This document shows positions 43,393 through 51,827 of a stretch of DNA of 64,000 nt, in pieces. The DNA lies in the NCBI RefSeq assembly GCF_903944925.1, contig NZ_CAJATU010000155.1, positions 62,001-126,000 of the forward strand, given 5' to 3'. This DNA comes from an uncultured Rhodopila sp. Its GTDB lineage: Bacteria; Pseudomonadota; Alphaproteobacteria; Acetobacterales; Acetobacteraceae. The notes under the pieces were generated by a model. The model worked only from the letters and a program-made list of their open reading frames with translations. It had not been told where the DNA came from and ran no database searches. Each line of letters starts with the position of its first letter. The stretch's first letter is position 1. The position numbers and the translations under genes are program-made.

Positions 43393-45174
43393 CTAGACCG
43401 AATTGATATGCCCGGTCAGGCTGGCAGCGGTTTGATTCAGGAACGTGATCTTGGTGTTGTCCGACAGGGTCAACGTTACGCTCGTTCCATTTTGCGTCGC
43501 GCTCGCCAGGGCGGCCGCTGCGGCGGCAGAGCCATAGCCGAGCAGGTCCAACGTGCTCGACGTATTGAAATCGGCAATCGTCGCGCTGCCACCGCTGATG
43601 GAGGAGGTGAATTCGTAGACGTTTGCTCCAGCCCCACCCGTGAACGTCGCGGCACCCACGCCACCGATCAGGGTGTCGTTGCCCGCACCGCCAACGATGG
43701 ATGCCGAGCTTCCCACCAGGCTGCTTGCCGAGGCGATGATCGGAGCCGTCGAACCAGCGGCGTTGAGCGTCTCATTGCCGGCACCGGCGAAGAATGTGGC
43801 CGCGCCGGTCGGATCAGTGAAGTTGATCACGCCATCCGCGCCGCCGAACAGCGTCGTGCCGCCGTCGCTGCCAACAACCGTCGAAACCCCGGCGCCACCA
43901 ACGAACACGAGCGACCCTGTGCTCTCGTTCACCAAAAGCGACGTGGAGTCGCCGGCGGTAAGGGTCGATGCCCCGGAATAGAGGTTGATCGTGTCGCTGC
44001 CGGAGCCCGTCGCCAGCAGGTTCAACGCCCCTGAATTGGCCCAGACCGAAGCATCGCCGCCACCCAGTGTTATCGCCGCATCGCCGGCGGCCAGACCGAC
44101 AACCGCATTTGCGCCCTCGAGATCGGCGTTCAGGGTAGACCCGGCCAAGCCACCGAAAACCGATCCGTTCGTTGCCGTGCTGGTGAACAGAAGGTTGGTG
44201 ATGCCCGTGCCGGCACCCACCGCGTCGCCGGACCCGGAGAGCGTCGCATTGATGAGAGTACTCAGGCCGCCGTTGAGAGTGTCAGAGCCACCCGTAATGT
44301 CCGCGGTAACCGTTCCTGTATCAGCAAAAATACCGGAGCCGGTGCCTGATACCGTGACAGCCAGCGAGCCCGTATACCCGCCGATAGCGTTGTTGGTGCC
44401 GCTGTCATCCTCGGTCGACGACCCGGTGCCGGCGTAGGTCGTGTTCCCACTGCCGCTGGTCGAGATGGAGGCATCGCCGCTTCCAATACCGATTTTCGAA
44501 CCGGTGCCAAGCGCCGCGATCGAGTCGGCCCCCGAACCGATATACAAGGTTGCGCCCGAACCGCCCAAAGCGACAGTTGCATCGCCCGCACCCAGCGATA
44601 CCACGTCATTCGTGCCGGAGGACTGGATCGACGCCGTCGATCCCGCGTCACCCGCGGCAGTGATGGTATTGGAGCCTCCCGCCGCGACGATGGTTGAATT
44701 TCCGGTCGCGGTGATGCTGTTGTCCCCGGAATCCAGCGACACATAAGAGTTGCCACCGGCGTTCACCGTGTCGCTGCCGCCGAGTCCCGCCACAGTGGCG
44801 TTGGCAACGTTCAATAAGTTATTTCCGTCACCATCCAGGACCGTGATGCCAGCCTGGGCCGTGCCGCTTGCGTTCACCGTCGCCCCGCCGCCGGTGGTGG
44901 GCGCGGTGACGTAGATCACGGAATAGCCGCTGCCGCTCGGTACGGTGGTGTTGGTATCGGTGGTGATGTCCAGGATCTGCGTCGTGCCGGCAACCGTCGG
45001 AGCGGACGGGACGCTTCCGCTCGTGGTCGGCGCGGTCGTCACATTGGTCAACTGGGTTGCCAGTTGGGCGCCGATCTGCGCCGCGAGGCTTGACGAATCG
45101 GATGTCGACGATCCCAGGGTGACAGGTGGCTGTGTGCCCGGCGCGCCAGATCCGGGTACGGTTACGACAGTCAT
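43393..45174 (-). CDS. Secreted RTX-like repeat protein
   Basis: 593 residues, extremely rich in Gly, Ser, Thr, Ala, Asn and Asp, with no Cys and very few charged residues. Many degenerate nonapeptide-like repeats occur (GGSDTVNAGGNSYVSLDSGD; GAGNDTLIGGVGAATFTGG), as in RTX/hemolysin-type calcium-binding proteins that fold as parallel beta-rolls and leave by type I secretion. The C-terminus (ITFLNQTAASLTGHINSV) fits an uncleaved type I signal. No T1SS genes are adjacent. AGGAGAAGA sits before the ATG. Function unknown: adhesin or surface-layer role plausible. Confidence 0.75.
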   Translation of the reverse strand: MTVVTVPGSGAPGTQPPVTLGSSTSDSSSLAAQIGAQLATQLTNVTTAPTTSGSVPSAPTVAGTTQILDITTDTNTTVPSGSGYSVIYVTAPTTGGGATVNASGTAQAGITVLDGDGNNLLNVANATVAGLGGSDTVNAGGNSYVSLDSGDNSITATGNSTIVAAGGSNTITAAGDAGSTASIQSSGTNDVVSLGAGDATVALGGSGATLYIGSGADSIAALGTGSKIGIGSGDASISTSGSGNTTYAGTGSSTEDDSGTNNAIGGYTGSLAVTVSGTGSGIFADTGTVTADITGGSDTLNGGLSTLINATLSGSGDAVGAGTGITNLLFTSTATNGSVFGGLAGSTLNADLEGANAVVGLAAGDAAITLGGGDASVWANSGALNLLATGSGSDTINLYSGASTLTAGDSTSLLVNESTGSLVFVGGAGVSTVVGSDGGTTLFGGADGVINFTDPTGAATFFAGAGNETLNAAGSTAPIIASASSLVGSSASIVGGAGNDTLIGGVGAATFTGGAGANVYEFTSSISGGSATIADFNTSSTLDLLGYGSAAAAAALASATQNGTSVTLTLSDNTKITFLNQTAASLTGHINSV

Positions 45175-45679
45175 CGTCTTCTCCTATGCGCTTCGGCGAC
45201 GGGCCGAAGGCTGGTCAATCGTCAATCGAGTAACAGGCACGCTCACCCGTCACACGTAGATCCTTGCGAGGCCGGTATGTGCAGGTAGCTGCCGAAATGC
45301 ACTGGGTGGTTGCACCATACGAGAATTTGTACGTTTGGCAAGCCAAAATATTCTGAATTCAGCCTTATTGGAGACCCCGAGGGCGATAGCCGGGGTCTCC
45401 AAAAAACGTGGTGCTTTGCCAGCTCGCAAATCGAGCCAACCCCAACTCACGTGAATTTTACTCACGGCAATCTAGTGCGAGTTGTGCAACTTTTGGTTGT
45501 GTTCAGTATCGTTCGCGAGGACAGCGGCGCACAAACACCGGAAACGGAACACTTCAGGCGTGTTTAGCTATTTATACGCAACAGATTCGCGGTGAAAACG
45601 CTGCCGCGGCCTGACGCGACCGGACGATCAGTTCGCACAAGGATCCCGATTCTCGGCGTGACACAGCCGACAACCGGCG
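45175..45679. promoter_or_regulatory. 505 bp palindrome-rich upstream region of the RTX-like gene
   Basis: No gene seen. Perfect palindromes crowd 45334-45454: TTTGGC-AA-GCCAAA (45334-45347), CTGAATTCAG (45353-45362), a 35 base hairpin (45368-45402) and TCACGTGA (45447-45454). The hairpin has an 11 bp perfect stem, TTGGAGACCCC/GGGGTCTCCAA, with an inner GGC-GATA-GCC loop. T6 precedes it on the minus strand, so it is not a standard terminator in either direction. The stretch is much more AT-rich than its flanks. Confidence 0.6.
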
Positions 45680-46477
45680 TCAGACCCCGCGAAACACCGG
45701 CGGCCGCTTCGCCATGAACGCCCGCCGCCCCTCGATATAGTCTTCGCTGTCGAAGCAAGCCCTCACCAAACGCTCGCAAGCCGCCAGATCGGCCTCCTGC
45801 CCCCGCGAAAGTTCGCCAACTGTTTTTTTCAGGGCGAGCAGCGTCATCGGAGCATTGTTGCTAATTGTTTCACAATAACGCCGTGTATACGCCTCAAGGG
45901 AATCGCCTGGTGCAATACGATTCACCAGGCCCATGGCCAGTGCCTCAGCCGCCGAGAATTGTCGCGCGGTGAAGAAAATTTCCTTGGTGAAGGACGGACC
46001 GACAAGTTCCATGAGCTTTTTCACGCCCGGTGCGCCATAGCCCAGCCCCAGCCGAGCCGCCGGAACGGCAAATCGGGCGCCGCCGTCAGCGATGCGAATA
46101 TCGCAGCCGATTGCGATCGCCAGGCCGCCGCCGATGCAGAACCCGCGTATCATCGCGATCGTCGGCTTTGGACAGGCGATAAGACGCTCACTCGCCGTGT
46201 CTATGGCCGCTTCATAAGATGCGATGCTCTCCGGCGATGATCGAGCCGACTCGAACTGCGAGATATCGGCACCTGAGACAAATGCCTGATCGCCCGCCCC
46301 CTTCAGCACGATGACCCGGATTGCCGGGTCTTGCTCGAATCGATCGAGGATCCCGGGGATTGCTTGCCACATGTCAAGCGACACTGCGTTGCGTCGGGCC
46401 GGCTTGTTGAACGTCATCCAGCCGAGGGCACCTTCGGTCTCGGCGAGCATGTTGTTGGTCGGGAGCGGGATTTGCAC
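45680..46477 (-). CDS. Enoyl-CoA hydratase/isomerase family protein
   Basis: 265-residue crotonase. LKGAGDQAFVSGADISQFES and GFCIGGGLAIAIGCDIRIA give the two oxyanion-hole segments; Glu of the active site would lie in MELVGPSFTKEIFFTA. Start is GTG 46477 with AAGGAG 7 bases upstream. No CoA-ligase or dehydrogenase is adjacent, so the pathway is not evident. Confidence 0.88.
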   Translation of the reverse strand: MQIPLPTNNMLAETEGALGWMTFNKPARRNAVSLDMWQAIPGILDRFEQDPAIRVIVLKGAGDQAFVSGADISQFESARSSPESIASYEAAIDTASERLIACPKPTIAMIRGFCIGGGLAIAIGCDIRIADGGARFAVPAARLGLGYGAPGVKKLMELVGPSFTKEIFFTARQFSAAEALAMGLVNRIAPGDSLEAYTRRYCETISNNAPMTLLALKKTVGELSRGQEADLAACERLVRACFDSEDYIEGRRAFMAKRPPVFRGV

Positions 46478-46826
46478 TGTCAGTCTCCTTAAGGGTCTGA
46501 ACTCCGATCGCCAGGAAGCCGGCCCGGCGGCGTCACGTTACGACGGCCGTTTCATGAACGTCATCCATACACGCCGAGCTTGCCGCATCCTGCATAACGC
46601 GTACCTATATAAAGGCATAAGGAAGCAGTACTGCCGAACCCGTGACAAGGAGGTCCCGGGGGACGAGCCCGGGCGCGAACTCCCGGTGCTGCCATTTCGA
46701 CCCCGTGGCCAGGATCCAGAGCGGCGGCGAATCACCGGGAACGGATCGTTTCGGTCCGCGTGTCGGTTTGATGTGGACGGCGGCGCCGCGCGATGTCATG
46801 ACGCTGCCAATACGGAGATCGCCCGC
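46478..46826. repeat. 349 bp intergenic interval with REP-like CCCGGG pair
   Basis: Between divergent enoyl-CoA hydratase and methyltransferase genes. CCCGGG at 46655-46660 and 46668-46673 frame GGACGAG, a REP-like palindrome in the context AAGGAGGTCCCGGGGGAC. A TATATAAAGG run at 46608-46618 is AT-rich and may belong to a promoter, but no matching -35 is evident. No gene seen. Confidence 0.5.
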
Positions 46827-47579
46827 ATGTCCACTACCGTTGACGACGCAACTGTCCCCTCCTTGACCGGTCCGAGGCACGAGCTTGTTCTGACCGCGCT
46901 GCACCGCATTCTCAAACCGCGCACCTACCTGGAAATCGGGATCGAGCGCGGGGATACCTTGCGAGCCGCGCAATGCGCGACGATCGCGATAGATCCTGCG
47001 TTTTCAGTCGATCAGTCGATCATCGGCAACAAGCCCGAGTGCCTGCTGTACCGGATGCCGAGCGACCGCTTTTTCGAACAGCACGATCCGGTGGCATTGC
47101 TCGGTGACCGGATCGACATGGCATTCCTGGACGGCATGCATCTCTACGAATTCCTGTTGCGGGACTTTATGAATGTCGAGCGGTGCTGCCGCAGGAATTC
47201 GTTGATCCTGCTGCATGATTGCGTTCCAACCGATCTGTATTTGGCGCGCCGGCTGCGCCAGGATGAGTCGCTGCGGCCGATCACCCGCATTCCCGGCGGC
47301 TGGTGCGGCGATGTGTGGAAAACCCTGTTGATCCTGCGCCAATACCGCCCGGACCTCAGGATCGAAACTTTTGATGCCGCGCTGACCGGATTGGTGGTCG
47401 TCACCAACCTCGACCCGAAGTCCGAGGTGCTGTCGGAGAAATATGTCGAGGCGGTGGAGTCGTATGCGACGCTCGACCTGAAGGACTATGGCGTTCGTCG
47501 GTACTATGACGGCCTCAACATGCTGGATGCGCGCACTTTGATCGATCCGATACAACTGGCCCGTTACGCTTGGTTGTGA
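46827..47579 (+). CDS. Class I SAM-dependent methyltransferase
   Basis: 250 residues. TYLEIGIERGDTLRAAQCAT (motif I), RIDMAFLDGMHLYEFLLRDF and NSLILLHDCVPTD match Methyltransf_24-type enzymes. ATG 46827 has GGAG about 10 bases upstream; the open frame continues upstream but only as low-quality sequence. Next genes downstream concern polysaccharide export and sulfation, suggesting glycan methylation, but that is inference. Confidence 0.75.
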   Translation: MSTTVDDATVPSLTGPRHELVLTALHRILKPRTYLEIGIERGDTLRAAQCATIAIDPAFSVDQSIIGNKPECLLYRMPSDRFFEQHDPVALLGDRIDMAFLDGMHLYEFLLRDFMNVERCCRRNSLILLHDCVPTDLYLARRLRQDESLRPITRIPGGWCGDVWKTLLILRQYRPDLRIETFDAALTGLVVVTNLDPKSEVLSEKYVEAVESYATLDLKDYGVRRYYDGLNMLDARTLIDPIQLARYAWL

Positions 47580-48000
47580 AGCTGCGTTGCACCCTCGCTG
47601 CACTGTCCGGCGCGACTTGCTTCGTGTCAGGTCAACTGCATCGGAGTTGACCCGAAAAGCCTGCCCTGAGTCGAAGAGTTCGCGGCACGGTTGACCGTTG
47701 CGTTACGATGCCGCCGCCCCGGTCGGTTTTGCGGGCTTGCGGGCCGGAAATGTTCCACCCACAGCGCACGATGTGGCGGGCCCTGCGCACGGTCCTTCTA
47801 TCGCAACCGCAAGGGGAGTGCCGGACCGGCGCAGCATAGAGCCGCCGGACCGGCGACAGACGGTTCCGCACCGAATCGGTCCATACCCTCGCCTTATTGG
47901 CGGGCAGGTGGACTTCTTGTTCTCAAGACGATATCACGTCTGGGTTGTAGCCTGCCCTCTCCGGCATGCCACCTGATTGAGCACGGCAGACCAAGACCTC
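47580..48000. promoter_or_regulatory. 421 bp interval with inverted repeats
   Basis: No gene seen. An 8 bp perfect inverted repeat GGTCAACT/AGTTGACC (47630-47652) lies 51 bases after the methyltransferase stop, without a T-run. Two copies of the palindromic GCCGGACCGGCG occur at 47820-47831 and 47844-47855, 24 bases apart, in the upstream region of the HtrA-like gene. Confidence 0.5.
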
Positions 48001-48912
48001 ATGTCACCATCGCTTTCCACGCTGTCCGAATCCATTTCCCGCCTGGTCGAACAGGCGGCACCGCTATTGTCCGCGATCCGTATCGGACCAGCCCGGCATG
48101 TCACCGGACTGGTGTGCCCGACCGGCGAGATCGTCACCACGGATCAGGCGCTGCCCGCCCTGGATAGCTACACCGTTGTGTTGTCCAACCGGTCCGTCGC
48201 CATGGCTCGCCCGGGCGTGCGGGATCCGCTGCACAACCTGGCAAGCCTGAAGCTCGACTCAGCCATGCCGGTAAGTCTTCCAGCCATGGGCGCAGCCTCG
48301 CTCGGGGGCTTGGTTCTGGTCCTGGGTGCGGACGTCGAGGCGTCGCCGACGGTGCGCCTGGCGGTGATACATCGGTTTCTGCGAACAGCCGCCGGCGATG
48401 TTGCAATGCTGGATCTGGCCGCAGCAGCTCTGGACCCGGGAAGCCTCGTGCTGGACGCAGACGGACACTTGCTGGGTTTGGCGGCATACGGAGCGAACGG
48501 CGAGTCGATCGCGATCCCTGCAGCCGGGATTGCCAGCCTGTTCCTGCCCGGCGGGACACGAGCAGCCGCGATATCGTCTCCGCAGAGGTTTGACGCGCCG
48601 GGCCGATCCTATGGTCGAAAAGCATGGCTTGGCATAGCGCTACAGCCGATAGTTGTTCCTCCTGAGTTGGCTACCCGTACCGGCCAAACTTCCGGCAGAA
48701 TGGTCGTCAACATTGCCACCGGCGGCCCGGCAGACCGAGCCGGCATGCGTGTCGGCGATGTGCTGCTATCCCTGAACGGATGCAGCCTGAGCGGACAACA
48801 TGGGTTGAGGACCGTGCTTGCGGAAGAAACCATTGGCAGCGCGGTGGAGATCAAGCTGCTGCGGGACGGCAACCTCATGACCGCCCATCCGGTCGTTGCG
48901 GTTCAGCCCTAG
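48001..48912 (+). CDS. HtrA/S1C-like PDZ protein, probable pseudoprotease
   Basis: 303 residues. The layout is a chymotrypsin-fold region (about 1-200) and a PDZ domain (about 215-300: AWLGIALQPIVVPPELATRT, GGPADRAGMRVGDVLLSLNG). Where active HtrA proteases have a His (TNxHVV) this protein has IVTTDQALPALDSYTVVLS, and the GNSGG serine loop reads LDPGSLVLDADGHLLGLAA, so His and Ser both appear replaced. No signal peptide is visible. ATG 48001 or TTG 47977 may start it. It probably binds, rather than cuts, its target. Confidence 0.72.
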   Translation: MSPSLSTLSESISRLVEQAAPLLSAIRIGPARHVTGLVCPTGEIVTTDQALPALDSYTVVLSNRSVAMARPGVRDPLHNLASLKLDSAMPVSLPAMGAASLGGLVLVLGADVEASPTVRLAVIHRFLRTAAGDVAMLDLAAAALDPGSLVLDADGHLLGLAAYGANGESIAIPAAGIASLFLPGGTRAAAISSPQRFDAPGRSYGRKAWLGIALQPIVVPPELATRTGQTSGRMVVNIATGGPADRAGMRVGDVLLSLNGCSLSGQHGLRTVLAEETIGSAVEIKLLRDGNLMTAHPVVAVQP

Positions 48913-48928
48913 CCCGGGCGCGCGATTG

Positions 48929-50395
48929 TCAGTCCGTCAATTCGCAAACTTTCTGCCGGAACCGCCGGCGAAGGGCAATGCGCGCCAATGAACGCACGTC
49001 GCCGACATCAAGTGCCAGCGCGCTGACGGCGTACAGCGCCGCCCCCAGTCCGACCGCCGCCGCCAGGCCGAACCAGTCGAGCGGGAAGCGGATCAAGGTC
49101 AGCCCGGCGATCATCGGTACAACCGCCAGCGCGCAGCGGAGTGTCTGCCGCCATGGCAGCCACACCGGGAACAACGATGTCCCGATGAACCAGCCGGTGA
49201 TCACTGTCATCCATTGGCAGCCAAGCGCGGTCCAGGCGGCGCCGAACATGCCATAACGCGGCACGACATAGAGGTTGAGTGCGATATTCAACACTGTAGC
49301 CGGCACATAGGTCCACAGCATCATCAATGGCCGCCCGGACAGATGGAAGGCGTGATCGATGAAATGCGCCCTCAGGCCGCGGGCGAGGGCGGTGTAGCAC
49401 ATGATTGGCAGCAGACCGGCGACACCGGCGCGAAAGGCCGGGCCGACCAGCGAAGCGGCGACATAATCCGAGGTCAGCGCAAGGCCTACGCATGTCGGCA
49501 AGGTGACCGCCAGCAGCGCGATGCCGTTGCGCCCGGCCTGGAGCCGGGCCGCTTCCCGTCCCTGGTTTTCCAGCACGTGCACGACCAGGGGGAAGGTGGC
49601 GGTGGTGATCGACGAGCAGATCAAAGTCGTCGGCCGCTCTACCAGGCTGTAGGCGACGGCGAATATACCCAGCGCCTCGGCGCCCGTGATCGATCCCAGC
49701 ATGAACCGGTCGCTGGTCTGCAGAATGGTTCCCGTCGCGGCGACGGCAACGAGTGGCCAGGCATAGGCGACCAACTTGACGAGCTCAGTCTTGTCCAGCG
49801 CACCGGCGGATGTCCGCAGCGGCACCGCCAGCAACCGGACGTCGAGCATCGAGCAGAGGATGGCTGCGATCAGCAGGCCCAGTATGATTGCCTCCGCCCC
49901 GGGGCCGAGCAGGTAAATCGCCACCACGCCGAGGCCAAACCCCAGGACCGCATGCACGCACTCGATCGTGTTGTATCGCCGCATGTTATTGGCCGATCGG
50001 CTGATCGACTGGTTGAGTTGCACGAGCGAACGGAACACCAGCACCGGCACGGCCAGCAAGGCGGGTATCCGGTATGCCTCCGGCACCCCAAGCAGCACCA
50101 TCGCCGAAACCGAGATCATGGTGACCGCGGCGGCCAGGCCGTAGAAGACGATATAGGCTTCCTTCAGAAGGCCGTCCTGCCGCCCGGCGAGCGCAGCGCC
50201 GGGGTAGAACCGCATCACCGCGATGGGCAAGGCGTGGAACAGAGACGTCTGCAGCACGAGGACCGCTGAAAATATATAGCTGTATATGCCGAAGGCACCT
50301 GGCGAGAGCAGCCGGGTATAGGCAAATACCATCAGAATCGAAATAATGGCCGGCACCACATTGGATGGAACGTAGCCGAGAATTTGCCGGTACAA
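48929..50395 (-). CDS. Polysaccharide flippase, Wzx-like (second system), TTG start
   Basis: 488-residue membrane protein with about 14 hydrophobic segments. VVPAIISILMVFAYTRLLSP and GAFGIYSYIFSAVLVLQTSL match the N-terminus of PST/O-antigen flippases. Start TTG 50395 with GAGG about 10 bases upstream; no ATG precedes it in frame nearby. It converges on the HtrA-like gene (16 bp gap). A sulfotransferase gene lies upstream on the same strand, 257 bp away, suggesting export of a sulfated glycan. Confidence 0.85.
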   Translation of the reverse strand: MYRQILGYVPSNVVPAIISILMVFAYTRLLSPGAFGIYSYIFSAVLVLQTSLFHALPIAVMRFYPGAALAGRQDGLLKEAYIVFYGLAAAVTMISVSAMVLLGVPEAYRIPALLAVPVLVFRSLVQLNQSISRSANNMRRYNTIECVHAVLGFGLGVVAIYLLGPGAEAIILGLLIAAILCSMLDVRLLAVPLRTSAGALDKTELVKLVAYAWPLVAVAATGTILQTSDRFMLGSITGAEALGIFAVAYSLVERPTTLICSSITTATFPLVVHVLENQGREAARLQAGRNGIALLAVTLPTCVGLALTSDYVAASLVGPAFRAGVAGLLPIMCYTALARGLRAHFIDHAFHLSGRPLMMLWTYVPATVLNIALNLYVVPRYGMFGAAWTALGCQWMTVITGWFIGTSLFPVWLPWRQTLRCALAVVPMIAGLTLIRFPLDWFGLAAAVGLGAALYAVSALALDVGDVRSLARIALRRRFRQKVCELTD

Positions 50396-50652
50396 GGGCG
50401 CGCTGCCTCGCTGAGATTGACGGCTTGCACCCGATCTGCGTCGGGGTCACAGGAACCGATTTGGAAGATCCAATCGGACCCTCTGCACGTTGATCGCACT
50501 GCGCCAGATTATTTGGCAGTCCGGATCATGGCCGACGGACACATCGCGGTTCAAATCACGTTGGTATGACGATCCTTGTCGGAAGATGCATCATGCCGAG
50601 CCTGTGCGCCCGGCTTCGACGCCGCCGGTCCGCTGCGCGTCAGTCCGGCGGC

Positions 50653-51681
50653 CTACCCCGATGGTGCAGCGAAGTCAGGCCAGAAGCGCGCCAACGGAGA
50701 ACCGCACACCACCGCCCGCACCGCCTGCTGATCCGCCCGGTCCATGGTCTGCCGCCAGCGTTCGGCTGCCAATTCGGTTGCGCGGAAAACGTCGAAATAT
50801 CCGGCCGAGCGATCGTGGCGGGTGCTGGCACCCAGAAAGGCGCTGGTTTGCGGGTGCCAATCCAGATCGGCAAATGCGAACAGGTCTTTCGATATGCCTT
50901 CCGGGTCACGGCATAGATCCTCGTAGACCAGGATCCGCGCGTTGCGCAGCTTGCCGAGATTCTCCACCGCGGGTTCGTTGAAAGCCAGCCAGCTCCAGGC
51001 GAACTTCGCCGGATCGGGCAGGGCGTGGAAGCCGGCCCTGGAGGTCCCGCGCCGGGCGGCGAGGCTTTCGGCGGCTTCAAGATCGACCTGCAGGTCGCCG
51101 AAGCGCCCGGCCGCCATTCCGGCCATGACCGACGCGATCTGGCCGCACGGATGACGCACTATGAAGACACTGCGCGTCGCGGGCATCGACTCGGCCGCCA
51201 GCGTGCCGTCCCAATTGACCAGTTTGATGGCCGCCCGGACCTGCCGCCAGCCTTGGAGTGTCACGAAATCCGGCATGTAGATATAGGCGCTCAACCGCGC
51301 CGTCAGCTTCACACGCTCAGAAGCGGTCAGCGCCGTTCCCAGCGCGGATCGGACGCGGTCGAGCGCCGGGGAACGCCAGGACTTCGGGAAACTCGGGCGC
51401 TTGGCGGCGGCGCGAAGCCCGCGCTGGCGCAGCCATGCCTTGATCTGAGCGTCAGGCGGCAGGAATGGATGCGCCGGGGTCAGCTCATCCGGTTCGTGCC
51501 GATACATCACGTCCGGGTGGCTGTCGAAGATCTTGGCCAGCCACGTTGTGCCCGAACGGGGGTAGCCCAGCACGATGATCGCCTTTTCCGCCAGGGCGTC
51601 CCACCGGTCGGCCTTGCCGGCATGACCGGCCCGGCCCCGGCTGGAAAATCTTTCTGTGCCAACGCGCAGTGTGTGGAGCAT
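50653..51681 (-). CDS. Sulfotransferase family protein
   Basis: 342 residues. The PAPS 5'-phosphosulfate loop is AIIVLGYPRSGTTWLAKIFD and the 3'-phosphate region is near RSVFIVRHPCGQIASVMAG (Arg and Ser), as in cytosolic-type sulfotransferases. C-terminal NLGKLRNARILVYEDLCRDP fits the family. I chose ATG 51681; the upstream frame extension has no ribosome-binding site. Located upstream of a flippase on the same strand: sulfated surface glycan is a plausible product. Confidence 0.82.
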   Translation of the reverse strand: MLHTLRVGTERFSSRGRAGHAGKADRWDALAEKAIIVLGYPRSGTTWLAKIFDSHPDVMYRHEPDELTPAHPFLPPDAQIKAWLRQRGLRAAAKRPSFPKSWRSPALDRVRSALGTALTASERVKLTARLSAYIYMPDFVTLQGWRQVRAAIKLVNWDGTLAAESMPATRSVFIVRHPCGQIASVMAGMAAGRFGDLQVDLEAAESLAARRGTSRAGFHALPDPAKFAWSWLAFNEPAVENLGKLRNARILVYEDLCRDPEGISKDLFAFADLDWHPQTSAFLGASTRHDRSAGYFDVFRATELAAERWRQTMDRADQQAVRAVVCGSPLARFWPDFAAPSG

Positions 51682-51827
51682 TGAAAACTCATTTCCCGGA
51701 CTTTCGGGACAAGTTCTACCCCGGCGGCAACCGCAGGTCATGCACGGGGGACACCGCTTCCGCGGTTTGTGTTATGCTGAGCCGAAATGAAACGCCATCG
51801 CTGCGGGATCGAAGCCGTTAAGAACCG

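Noticed and set aside
45368-45402. Hairpin as a Rho-independent terminator
   Set aside because: The T-run lies before the stem on the minus strand and A6 follows it on the plus strand, so neither strand has the required T-tract after the stem.
46655-46673. CCCGGG pair as a terminator
   Set aside because: No T-run follows and it lies in a divergent interval; it looks like a REP-type repeat.
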